Origin: UBA937 sp031549725
GTDB taxonomy: Bacteria; Spirochaetota; Spirochaetia; Treponematales; Breznakiellaceae
Length of the DNA: 64,000 bases
NCBI GenBank assembly: GCA_031549725.1
Contig: JAVBPH010000028.1
Span: 32,503 to 96,502 of the forward strand
Direction of reading: 5' to 3'
A program made the translations under genes and the position numbers. Numbering within the stretch: the stretch's first letter is position 1; each line of letters begins with the position of its first letter. This document shows positions 16,415-22,896 of this stretch, piece by piece. The notes beneath the pieces were generated by a model. That model ran no database searches. It saw only the letters and a list, made by a program, of their open reading frames with translations, and was not told the DNA's origin.

Positions 16415-16707
16415 GGATTTCTTCCGCGTTTTCTTGAGGAAAAAAAAGACTGGCTTCCAATCATTACAGGAAGATATTCCTCTGTGGCTAAAATTTTTAT
16501 TGCAGCTTTGATCGATTCCATTTCTTTTTCAGCTGATGTAATCAGCGTATTAAGATTTTCTTTTGTTTTTTCAAGATCTATTGGATTATCAAAGACAGTA
16601 ATAACCTCATCTAATAAGCAGCTTTCATACATGGTTTTTTGTTTTTCGCATCTTCTATATTCAGATTCAAGAAGGCAAATAGGTTTAAATAAACTAGTTT
16701 GCTGCAT
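16411..16707 (-). CDS. Phage coiled-coil protein of unknown function
   Basis: Ninety-eight residues, helical, with a likely coiled coil at about 45-75 (LEKTKENLNTLITSAEKEMESIKAAIKI, acidic and basic residues alternating). Second gene of the leftward operon, two bases after the first and overlapping the next. No motif recognised. Confidence 0.5.
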   Translation of the reverse strand: MQQTSLFKPICLLESEYRRCEKQKTMYESCLLDEVITVFDNPIDLEKTKENLNTLITSAEKEMESIKAAIKILATEEYLPVMIGSQSFFSSRKRGRNP

Positions 16708-16709
16708 GT

Positions 16710-16898
16710 CTAGCCTGCGACTTTTGTTGATCCGTTAAAAAGTGGTGCATCGAGTCCAACTAATCCGTAATCCTCTTTCAGGGCTTCTTGGGCACGGAGC
16801 ATGGCTTCAGCCTGGGCTATAAGCATTTCCCGGCATTTGGGACTTTCCAGCTTCCGGGCCGCTGTCAGGAGCCGTTTGTCTTCATCGGTTATTTTCAT
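16710..16898 (-). CDS. First gene of the leftward early operon, small helical protein
   Basis: Sixty-two residues from the ATG at 16898, which has an excellent GGGAGGA site; a start seven codons upstream is possible but lacks one. Two helices rich in Ala/Glu/Leu (LLTAARKLES, LIAQAEAMLRAQEALKEDYG). As the gene nearest the operator/promoter it may be a Cro-like or antagonist protein, but no helix-turn-helix is evident. Confidence 0.5.
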   Translation of the reverse strand: MKITDEDKRLLTAARKLESPKCREMLIAQAEAMLRAQEALKEDYGLVGLDAPLFNGSTKVAG

Positions 16899-16913
16899 AT
16901 GTCCTCCCTTGAT

Positions 16914-17022
16914 ATTCATAATTCATATATTATTATTCAATATTCATATTGTCAAGTAGAAATTATGAATAATTCATAAAATTATCTTGCGTTTATTCAT
17001 AAATCAAGGTATTGTAAAATGT
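16914..17022. promoter_or_regulatory. Phage genetic switch: divergent promoters and ATTCATA operators
   Basis: The leftward promoter reads TTGACA (16955-16950), 17 bases, TAATAT (16932-16927). A rightward promoter for the repressor reads TTGCGT (16987-16992), 17 bases, TATTGT (17010-17015). The heptamer ATTCATA occurs at 16914, 16921, 16942, 16972 and 16996. The one at 16972 forms a perfect 8+8 palindrome with 1-base centre, TTATGAATAATTCATAA (16963-16979). The half-sites cover the leftward -10 and both spacers, as expected for repressor operators. Seen directly; binding is inferred. Confidence 0.7.
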
Positions 17023-17418
17023 ATGGAAATACACAAAAGAATAATTGAAGTTCGCAAGCATTCTGGACTTAATCAGGCTGATTTTGCAAAAAAATTGAAT
17101 TTAACACAGTCTTTGATATCCCGATTGGAATCTGGGAAAACTCCCATTATTGAGCAAAATATTAAACTTATTAGCCTAACCTTTGGAGTACGGGAAGAAT
17201 GGCTTCGATCCGGAGAAGGGGAGATGGAGAATAATGAGGCTCTGCTATCTGATTATGAAAAGAGGCTTCTCGGGTTATTCGGAGCATTATCCCCCAGGGC
17301 CAGAAAAATGCTTATCGAATATGCCGAAAAGCTAGGAGCGGACGAAGCGGCCCTGCGAGGGGAAGTAGAAGATGAAAAAGGGGAACCGAATACGGGTCGG
17401 AATATAGAGGTAGGCTGA
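17023..17418 (+). CDS. cI-like phage repressor (XRE-type helix-turn-helix)
   Basis: About 131 residues. The N-terminal helix-turn-helix is at residues 10-55 (LNQADFAKKLNLTQSLISRLESGK), of the XRE/cI type. The C-terminal part is a Leu/Ala-rich helical stretch with YEKRLLGLFGALSPRARKMLIEYAEK, which could dimerise; there is no LexA-like peptidase domain, so induction by self-cleavage is unlikely. The ATG at 17023 is chosen over an upstream TTG because that TTG is the -35 element. The predicted transcript start falls on the ATG, suggesting a leaderless mRNA. Confidence 0.8.
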   Translation: MEIHKRIIEVRKHSGLNQADFAKKLNLTQSLISRLESGKTPIIEQNIKLISLTFGVREEWLRSGEGEMENNEALLSDYEKRLLGLFGALSPRARKMLIEYAEKLGADEAALRGEVEDEKGEPNTGRNIEVG

Positions 17419-17556
17419 CCCAGGAAGGGGTTATTTATGTTCCCACTTGGGTATGGCAAGAATAAATGTATGATTTTTATCATTTTCGGATTTTTTTGAT
17501 TGTTATTAAGTCCCAGTCGCCAAATTTGGTGAATCAAAATTGAAAAGGAGTGTTTT

Positions 17557-18609
17557 GTGAATAAGTTAGTTGAATTAAGAAGACAAATTGAATCTATCAT
17601 TCAATCCCAAGAACACTTTTCTATTGATTTTGATAATGCCTGGGAATGGATAGGGTATTCAACAAAGCAGAAAGGTTTTGAAGCATTAAAAAGTAATTTT
17701 GAAGAAAATTATGATTTTTGCTTAACTAAAAGGTTAAGCAAAACAGGCAAGGGCGGCCACAATATCAAAAAGTATTTTCTCACCACCGACTGTTTTAAAG
17801 CTTTCTGTATGATGGCAGGAACAAAAAAAGGCAAAGAAATACGATTATATTTTCTTAAAGTAGAAGAAGCCTGGAATAATCCGGAAGCGGTTAAAATCCG
17901 GGCCAGACAGATGGGTATTATTCCGCCCCAGGCTATGGTTCCACAGATTGAAGGAGGTATGAATAAGGCGACAATTACCGGAAATCACAGTTTAATGGAC
18001 GCTCTGTGGTTTTACTCTATTGGAATGATTAGCCGGGCGGATTTAATACGCTTCCGGTTTGGGGCCGCAGTGGATCCTTCTGCAGAGGAACTGGAAATAG
18101 ACCCCCTTTCCTTATCATGGACTATGCAAATAAGCGCCATGCGGGAGCTTTACGCTATGAAAGATGACAAATTTCCTCTTTCAAGGGCAAAACTGGAAGC
18201 GCTCATCCGCGGTAAGCCCTCTTCCGGTATGCTTATCCGGCGTTGTTCTTATGAGACTCCATATGAAGCGGATTCATTATATTCCCGGGAAGCAGTCTTA
18301 ATCTTGGCAAAACGGTATTTTGAAATCTACGAATCGGAATTTGAAAAGCAAGAATTTGAGCGATTTCCACCAGTAAAAGCGGCTTATGAACAGTTAAAAT
18401 CTAATTATCAGTATAATAAGCCTGGAAATACAACACCAATTTACCTTTGGACAAATAAATCCCATGAGCAGATAGCTGAATTGCGTTATCTGTTTGAGAC
18501 AGGGGTTTATAATAGGGATAGAATAAAGGAGGAATTGTTTGAAAACGTTTCTGCCCAGAATTTAAGTTTGAGTATCAGTGGAGAAAATTGTATTTTGCAT
18601 GATAAATAA
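17557..18609 (+). CDS. MSV199-domain phage protein, possible antirepressor
   Basis: 350 residues. Residues about 20-115 match the MSV199/AntA-like pattern: FSIDFDNAWEWIGYS, then a KYFLTTDCFKAFCMMA block and KGKEIRLYFLKVEEAW. The C-terminal part is of unknown fold. Proteins of this type often act as phage antirepressors or regulators, which fits the place beside the repressor. The start is a GTG with AAAGGAGT. About 138 bases with no gene separate it from the repressor. Confidence 0.65.
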   Translation: MNKLVELRRQIESIIQSQEHFSIDFDNAWEWIGYSTKQKGFEALKSNFEENYDFCLTKRLSKTGKGGHNIKKYFLTTDCFKAFCMMAGTKKGKEIRLYFLKVEEAWNNPEAVKIRARQMGIIPPQAMVPQIEGGMNKATITGNHSLMDALWFYSIGMISRADLIRFRFGAAVDPSAEELEIDPLSLSWTMQISAMRELYAMKDDKFPLSRAKLEALIRGKPSSGMLIRRCSYETPYEADSLYSREAVLILAKRYFEIYESEFEKQEFERFPPVKAAYEQLKSNYQYNKPGNTTPIYLWTNKSHEQIAELRYLFETGVYNRDRIKEELFENVSAQNLSLSISGENCILHDK

Positions 18610-18618
18610 AAATGTAAG

Positions 18619-18680
18619 TTGATAATCTCAGAAAATATATCGTATAATCGAAGGGATGAAGCAATTTCATCCCTTTTTTA
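18619..18680 (+). terminator. Rho-independent terminator overlapping a downstream promoter
   Basis: AAGGGATGAA (18651-18660) pairs with TTCATCCCTT (18666-18675), followed by a T run, making a clear intrinsic terminator for the MSV199 gene. Just before it, TTGATA (18619-18624), 18 bases, TATAAT (18643-18648) forms a strong promoter whose start would fall inside the hairpin stem, so transcripts from it could escape the full hairpin and serve the next gene. Confidence 0.75.
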
Positions 18681-18704
18681 TTGCCAAATTAATAGGTGGT
18701 TTTG

Positions 18705-19211
18705 ATGGATATTGATGTGTTTTTGGGAAAAATTGAAGTGTTAGGTATAAAAGCAGGCTTTTTGAATAAAGCAAATTTCAATGGATTGGCCAATCTTATT
18801 TCTGACAGGGAAGAAGTATTGGGCGCCAGTGAGTGTATGGGTAAAATGGGCGGTGGAGCCGTTATTGTTACCAATAAGGCGTTTTATGCATCGGTGTTTA
18901 ATAAAATGCTTGGGGCGGATCAATATTCTATCCCCTTGGGGAAAATAGGAAGCTATTCCACATCCGGACTTGGAGGTTTAAAATTGGTTATTACCGAGGG
19001 TACAACCCAGCATGTTTTCAACACAGTTTCCAAGTCGCAGGATATAATGATTGCCATCAAAAAGGGTATTGAAGGACAAAATCAGGAGAATACGGTTCCG
19101 ATACAAGCTTCTTCCGCAGCTGATGAAATCAGAAAATATAAAACCCTTATGGATGATGGTATTATTACCGAGGAACAATTTGAAAAGAAAAAGGCCGAGT
19201 TATTGGGGTAA
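18705..19211 (+). CDS. bPH-like domain protein with C-terminal SHOCT motif
   Basis: About 168 residues. The first 125 have the pattern of a bacterial PH-like domain (GAVIVTNKAFYAS, LGKIGSYSTSGLGGLKLVIT). The C-terminal 30 residues, IRKYKTLMDDGIITEEQFEKKKAELL, are a textbook SHOCT oligomerisation motif. Such proteins occur as accessory prophage genes and elsewhere; function unknown. The ATG at 18705 has AGGTGG upstream. Confidence 0.75.
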   Translation: MDIDVFLGKIEVLGIKAGFLNKANFNGLANLISDREEVLGASECMGKMGGGAVIVTNKAFYASVFNKMLGADQYSIPLGKIGSYSTSGLGGLKLVITEGTTQHVFNTVSKSQDIMIAIKKGIEGQNQENTVPIQASSAADEIRKYKTLMDDGIITEEQFEKKKAELLG

Positions 19212-19263
19212 TACGCCCGGCCAGGAAAATGACTAATTTTGTAGGCATTTATTGAGGAGAGAA

Positions 19264-19482
19264 ATGATGAGTAATTCTGAAATAATTAAAGATAAAGTAT
19301 GTGGTTTTTGTGGAAGTCATAATATAAAGCTTGCTTTTCTTATTGCGGATGGACAACAACCTGCTGTAATGAACAGGGATTCAACAGGAATAACATCAAT
19401 GGGAATACACTGTCTTTCATGTAATAAAATGGATCCATATATTTTTGATCGAAAAATCATTGAAGCCGAATGGAATAAATAA
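19264..19482 (+). CDS. Small zinc-ribbon protein (restriction alleviation protein-like)
   Basis: About 72 residues, start at one of two adjacent ATGs after GAGGAGAGAA. Two CxxC pairs, CGFCG and CLSCN, about 35 residues apart, and the C-terminal IIEAEWNK ending resemble small Lar-like zinc ribbons of phages, in which the last Trp-Asn is conserved. If so, it would reduce host restriction, in line with the two phage methylases. The identification rests on pattern only. Confidence 0.55.
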   Translation: MMSNSEIIKDKVCGFCGSHNIKLAFLIADGQQPAVMNRDSTGITSMGIHCLSCNKMDPYIFDRKIIEAEWNK

Positions 19483-19520
19483 TCCAACCAAATACCAGGG
19501 CGTTCCGGTACTTGGTTGGA
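19483..19520 (+). terminator. Strong hairpin after the zinc-ribbon gene
   Basis: TCCAACCAA (from 19483) pairs with TTGGTTGGA (to 19520), with a further TACC/GGTA pairing inside. It follows the stop directly. There is no long T run (AAATAC follows), so termination may be imperfect. It is the last feature of the prophage-like part. Confidence 0.5.
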
Positions 19521-19687
19521 AATACAAAAAATGCTTAAAAATACTAATATTATCCTTACAACTCTATTTATTAAAATGAGAATAGAAATGAGAATAAAAA
19601 TATAAATGAATATCAAAGATTGACAAAAATGCTTGATTTACTATATATGTATATCAAGCAATATCTAAACGTATCAAAAACATATTT

Positions 19688-19734
19688 TCTGGTTTACACC
19701 CAGAGGGTCGGGGGTTCGAATCCCTCAGCGCCCA
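19688..19734 (+). repeat. tRNA-Val 3'-half fragment (attachment-site remnant)
   Basis: A perfect five-pair anticodon stem TCTGG/CCAGA holds the loop TTTACAC (anticodon TAC, valine). It is followed by a variable region, a T arm GGGGG TTCGAATC and its 3' side, and an acceptor 3' strand AGCGCCC plus A. The D arm and the 5' acceptor strand are missing; the upstream sequence is unrelated. This is the typical scar of an element that integrated in a tRNA-Val gene and carries the 3' half as its att site. The intact tRNA is not in this window. Confidence 0.75.
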
Positions 19735-19821
19735 AAGTAAGTTTTTGTGTTGTAAGGATTTATAACAATCCTATTGATGGCGTTTTTATTAATGTCAATA
19801 CAATGTCAAGAGGAAAACCTT

Positions 19822-20175
19822 CGGTTCTGGGTTGCTGCCTGACGTTGCCTTTAGTGTAATCCTTTGCTTTACCAAGGTTAATAGTATAGCTCCCAATGAA
19901 TTGTTTTTTCCAGTTTATGGCAAACCAATTGATCTAAGAGTAGCAGAGATGGAATTTAAAAAGGCTGTAAACCGATAGAAGGCAGAAAAATAACCTCGCA
20001 TTCACTACGCTATACTTATGTAACCAGGACTCGGCGTTTACTTGATGCAAATATTGTACAACTAATGGCTGACCATTCATCAATGGAAATGAATTAAGAA
20101 TATAACCGTCCGGAGTTGATCGAAAATGCAAAAGTACTGGCTCCAAATAGAAGTCAAATGAATAAATTCTTTTAG
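19822..20175 (+). pseudogene. Degenerate tyrosine recombinase (integrase) C-terminal remnant
   Basis: Two frames together encode the end of a phage-type integrase. From about 19889 the frame reads APNELFFPVYGKP and FKKAVNR, with a stop at 19976. From 19990 another frame reads TSHSLRYTYVTRTRRLLD and IVQLMADHSSMEM, containing the HxxR and the late His catalytic positions, followed by a TAA at 20095 and EYNRPELIENA with the expected Tyr, ending at 20173. One frameshift plus one nonsense codon make it dead. It lies directly inside the tRNA-Val fragment, as integrases normally lie next to att. The 5' limit is uncertain. Confidence 0.7.
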
Positions 20176-20195
20176 CAAATAATAGAGGACAAAAA

Positions 20196-20576
20196 ATGAA
20201 AAAAAATTGTTTGAATTGTCATTTTATGAATATTAAAGGGATAACCAGGGACAAAGAACCATTTACCGAATCCGTACCAGAAGAAAGAAGAAAAATTGAG
20301 ATTTTTTTAAACGAAAGGAATTTAATAATTGAAAATAGGCCATGGCACTTTGTCTGTTCAAAAGGAAGGTGGGCGTATAATTCTTATAAAACAGATGAAG
20401 AAATGAAAAATGATATTTCAAAGACTAAGAGAAAAAAGTGTGTTTTCTTCTTGCCCTCTGCTAGTGGTGCAAATAATGATTCAGTTACTGAATCACAAAA
20501 AATGATAAATGAGCATAATGATAGGCGTTTTACAAAAGTAACCGCCATTATTGCAATAATGGCATTTCAAAAATAA
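20196..20576 (+). CDS. Unknown protein with N-terminal CxxC
   Basis: 126 residues, ATG with AGAGGAC upstream. Begins MKKNCLNCHFMN, with a further CSKGRW near residue 50, so a metal site made from both is possible. The last 20 residues are moderately hydrophobic (VTAIIAIMAF). It lies between the dead integrase and hicB within the tRNA-bounded scar and has the AT-rich codon use of that region. Not recognised. Confidence 0.5.
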   Translation: MKKNCLNCHFMNIKGITRDKEPFTESVPEERRKIEIFLNERNLIIENRPWHFVCSKGRWAYNSYKTDEEMKNDISKTKRKKCVFFLPSASGANNDSVTESQKMINEHNDRRFTKVTAIIAIMAFQK

Positions 20577-20586
20577 AAATCTTGGA

Positions 20587-21015
20587 TTAAATAGTTAATA
20601 CTTCAGTTTCAAATATCTTTTCAATTTTTTTCAGAGTTTTGAGGGTTGGGTTTGCAGTTTCAGGGTTTTCAAGTTTTTGATATACCTGATACTTTACGCC
20701 GAGTTTGTCCGCAACCTCCGTCTGCGTCATTCCTTTTGACTTCCGCTCTGCCCTAAGCCAAATAGCAAAAGACAAGCTTGGAGAAAGTTCAATGCCATAC
20801 CAATCCTTCCTGGCAGGAACTTTGAACGCGGGGATTTCTTTGTCATCATCAAGGTAACTTTCCAAAAGCCCGGTTAATGCTTCCGAGGCCATTTCTTTAG
20901 CATGTTCAAGGGTATCTCCGTATGTTAAAATATCAGAATAAACATCCGGGGCTTCTACATACCAGCACTTATCTTTCCGGGAATAGGTTATTTTACAGGG
21001 AATAATTGTTTTCAT
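20587..21015 (-). CDS. hicB: HicB-family antitoxin with helix-turn-helix
   Basis: Antitoxin that binds and inhibits HicA. The N-terminal HicB fold has CKITYSRKDKCWYVEAPDVYSDILTYGDT-like features (degraded RNase H-like sheet, residues 1-65). The C-terminal XRE-type helix-turn-helix (MTQTEVADKLGVKYQVYQKLEN, about 95-120) should bind the operon promoter. 142 residues is normal. Its start overlaps the hicA end by four bases. Confidence 0.9.
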   Translation of the reverse strand: MKTIIPCKITYSRKDKCWYVEAPDVYSDILTYGDTLEHAKEMASEALTGLLESYLDDDKEIPAFKVPARKDWYGIELSPSLSFAIWLRAERKSKGMTQTEVADKLGVKYQVYQKLENPETANPTLKTLKKIEKIFETEVLTI

Positions 21016-21191
21016 TTCAATCCTGCCTTTTTAAAAATAGTATTAAGAATACCAGGTTTTAAATCAGTATTCCCATGAACCGGCACCACAATAGTCTCAC
21101 TTCCTTTTTTTAGGATATGGTGGGAACCATTTATCCGTATCAATTTCCAGTTACTTTTTTCAAGCAATTTTAATACTTCTTTGCCGTTCAT
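21012..21191 (-). CDS. hicA: HicA-family mRNA interferase toxin
   Basis: Fifty-nine residues from MNGKEVLKLLEK. The double-stranded RNA-binding-like fold contains the catalytic histidine in INGSHHILKKG. The family length is about 60. An in-frame GTG at 21206 is rejected because it lies within the operator and next to the -10. No ribosome-binding site precedes the ATG, and the predicted transcript start falls on it, suggesting a leaderless toxin message. Confidence 0.9.
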   Translation of the reverse strand: MNGKEVLKLLEKSNWKLIRINGSHHILKKGSETIVVPVHGNTDLKPGILNTIFKKAGLK

Positions 21192-21226
21192 GAAAATAAT
21201 ATACACCTTATATGGTGTATTGTCTA
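21191..21226 (-). promoter_or_regulatory. hicAB promoter with operator palindrome in the spacer
   Basis: TAGACA (21226-21221), exactly 17 bases, TATATT (21203-21198). Most of the spacer and the first -10 bases are the perfect inverted repeat ATACACC-6-GGTGTAT (21201-21220). The placement between -35 and -10 fits autorepression by HicB or the HicAB complex. Confidence 0.7.
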
Positions 21227-21293
21227 GTTATCGGTTTTATAGGACAAATAGGAATAAAAATGAGAATAAAATCAGTAAACTAAGGCAATATTT

Positions 21294-21337
21294 AGTTTGC
21301 ACCCAGGGGGTCGGGAGTCCGAATCCCTCAGCATCCA
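21294..21337 (+). repeat. Second, decayed tRNA-Val 3' fragment
   Basis: GTTTGCACCCAGGGGGTCGG and the following T-arm-like part CGAATCCCTCAGCATCCA match the fragment at 19688-19734 with a handful of changes. The T loop reads TCCGAATC instead of TTCGAATC and the acceptor part is altered. The stretch AATGAGAATAAAA lies upstream of both copies. It marks the outer limit of an older insertion. Confidence 0.65.
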
Positions 21338-21415
21338 GGGTGGTTTTTTGTATAATACCCTTCTTGGCTTCGCCTCGGGCAAACCTGGCCCGGAGCGGCG
21401 GCTAATACCATTTTG

Positions 21416-22183
21416 CTACTTATATTTTCTGCCAATATAAAAAACATATCCATAATACTGTTTATATTTTGAATATAGTTCCACTTCGTATTTATCACCT
21501 TCGATATAATCCACTACGGATTTATTTCCTGGATATTTTTTCAAAAGTGTTTTTTCCGATGCTTCCCGGGGCATAAAATAATTTTCCGTCCAGCATTTTT
21601 CGGGCAATACAAATGAAGCAGCAAAATTATAACCGGCTTTTTGCATTATTGAAATATTATGCCCTATTGTATCTAATCCGCTGCCGGCATCAGTCCAGAA
21701 CTTTTCAATTTCGGCAGGGTGTTCATCGGTAAGCCATGAGGGGCACGTTACGGCAATATAACCATTTTTTTTGAGAAAGCCGTTCCAATAGGTTAATCCC
21801 TTTTCAAAACCGATATTGTCTATCGCCCCTTCTGACCAAATAAGGTCAAATTCCTCTTTTTGAAAAGAAAGATTTTCCATTGATCCGACAAAACCTTTTA
21901 CTCTATCCTGGAGGCCTGATTTTTTTGCGTTACCGTTAAAAACATCTATAAAATCAGGGCAAAGATCTACGCCGGTAATATTTCCGGTGATATGTTGTGC
22001 AAGGATCATTGTCTGCCCGCCGGTTCCGCAAGCTAAATCTGCTGCCCGGGAAATTTTATTTGGATTATCTATAAAACTTAATGCCTTAATAGTCATTTCC
22101 GGGCTGCCGGGCCCCTGCCGTTCCAATCCAACATGGGCTTCAACAATTAAATCAAGCATTGATAGTTGTTCATCCGTCATCAT
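21416..22183 (-). CDS. Class I SAM-dependent methyltransferase
   Basis: About 255 residues from MMTDEQLSML, chosen because AAGGAGTAAG lies just upstream; the longer frame would read through a repeat-B fragment. Motif I is ADLACGTGGQT, motif II region GVDLCPDF, and the post-I acidic segment is FDLIWSEGAI. The family resembles small-molecule methyltransferases of the UbiE/Coq5-like group, but the substrate cannot be told. The C-terminal third (YEVELYSKYKQYYGYVFYIG) is unlike UbiE. Confidence 0.75.
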   Translation of the reverse strand: MMTDEQLSMLDLIVEAHVGLERQGPGSPEMTIKALSFIDNPNKISRAADLACGTGGQTMILAQHITGNITGVDLCPDFIDVFNGNAKKSGLQDRVKGFVGSMENLSFQKEEFDLIWSEGAIDNIGFEKGLTYWNGFLKKNGYIAVTCPSWLTDEHPAEIEKFWTDAGSGLDTIGHNISIMQKAGYNFAASFVLPEKCWTENYFMPREASEKTLLKKYPGNKSVVDYIEGDKYEVELYSKYKQYYGYVFYIGRKYK

Positions 22184-22194
22184 CTTACTCCTTA

Positions 22195-22235
22195 TTTTAT
22201 TCGCAGGCGGGTTTAATTCCCCGCGGAGGCTCATT
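22195..22235. repeat. Repeat family B fragment
   Basis: TTTATTCGCAGGCGGGTTTA and the following ATTCCCCGC match the end of the family B copies at 34.2 and 38.1 kb (TTATTCGCAnnCGGGTTTAAT). It lies between the methyltransferase start and the upstream terminator. Confidence 0.55.
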
Positions 22236-22315
22236 TGCTTTGTTGATTTTTTTATATCATTGTTACATTATACTTCGTTCATTTTATAAGAGCTACCTAA
22301 AAAATAATTCAGAAA

Positions 22316-22349
22316 TAAAAAAGCGACATGGCAGAATTGCCGTGTCGCT
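22316..22349 (-). terminator. Rho-independent terminator of the CD3324-type gene
   Basis: On the minus strand AGCGACACGGCA, a four-base loop and TGCCATGTCGCT form a 12-pair stem with one mismatch, followed by six T. It separates the regulator gene from the methyltransferase gene downstream. Confidence 0.85.
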
Positions 22350-22355
22350 CCCGCT

Positions 22356-22631
22356 TTAGCATTGATTTTTCATATCAGCCAATATTTTATATATTGTTTT
22401 GGGTGACAAGCAGTTACGGCTTGCAATGTCCTCAACCGAAATGCCGCCTTGATACTGGGAAAAAATTCTCTCATTACGCTCTTGAACATATTGCCGGCTA
22501 TTCTTGACTTCTCCCCACTGTTTTTTATTCTCTAATTTTCGGGGGATATAAATATATTCACCGTCAATATACCTTTGTATTGCTTCCAGTAAGTCAGCAG
22601 GCAATACGCTAATTGCATTTTTGTAGCCCAT
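22356..22631 (-). CDS. CD3324-family / Mor-like putative transcription regulator
   Basis: Ninety-one residues. The N-terminal block ISVLPADLLEAIQRYIDGEY followed by IYIPRK and the C-terminal helix-turn-helix ISVEDIASRNCLSPKTIYKIL are the hallmarks of the CD3324 family, related to the Mor activator of phage Mu. It probably binds DNA; targets unknown. AGGAG precedes the ATG, but the six bases between it and the ATG can pair with part of the leader. Confidence 0.8.
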   Translation of the reverse strand: MGYKNAISVLPADLLEAIQRYIDGEYIYIPRKLENKKQWGEVKNSRQYVQERNERIFSQYQGGISVEDIASRNCLSPKTIYKILADMKNQC

Positions 22632-22662
22632 GGTGCTCTCCTAAAATTATTGTTTCAGGATT

Positions 22663-22800
22663 GAGCAAAGGCTATCTCACAGCATGTTTGTTATGCGACA
22701 GCCCTTGCTCCGCATAGCACCGATTCCAAATGGTATAAACCCATAGTCCATTCTCCTTTAATATAATTTGCTCTATAAAAGTTTTATCACATATATGTGA
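22663..22800 (-). promoter_or_regulatory. Leader with 17-codon ORF, long inverted repeat and palindrome
   Basis: A 17-codon frame (22744-22691, peptide MGLYHLESVLCGARAVA) has AAAGGAG eight bases upstream. Its end lies in the 5' arm of the inverted repeat GAGCAAxGGCT/AGCCxTTGCTC (22663-22710), with GCAT/ATGC inside. GGTGCT (22721-22716) in the leader frame is complementary to AGCACC (22637-22632), directly before the regulator ATG. Further upstream is the perfect palindrome TCACATATATGTGA (22787-22800), a possible operator. Function is inferred. Confidence 0.45.
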
Positions 22801-22896
22801 ATGCATCAAGGAATTATACAAAGGCGAAGTATAAACGAATTGATTCCCCCGAAACCGGAAAAAAATGGCCCGGCATATTACAAATAAACCCCCGAA

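Noticed and set aside
19688..19734. A complete, functional tRNA-Val
   Set aside because: The D arm and 5' acceptor strand are absent upstream, so it can only be a 3' fragment.
19620..19859. 79-residue plus-strand frame across the tRNA fragment
   Set aside because: It runs through the tRNA-Val remnant and into the integrase remnant in the wrong frame.
21192..21206. GTG start for a longer HicA
   Set aside because: The codon lies in the operator palindrome next to the -10, upstream of the predicted transcript start.
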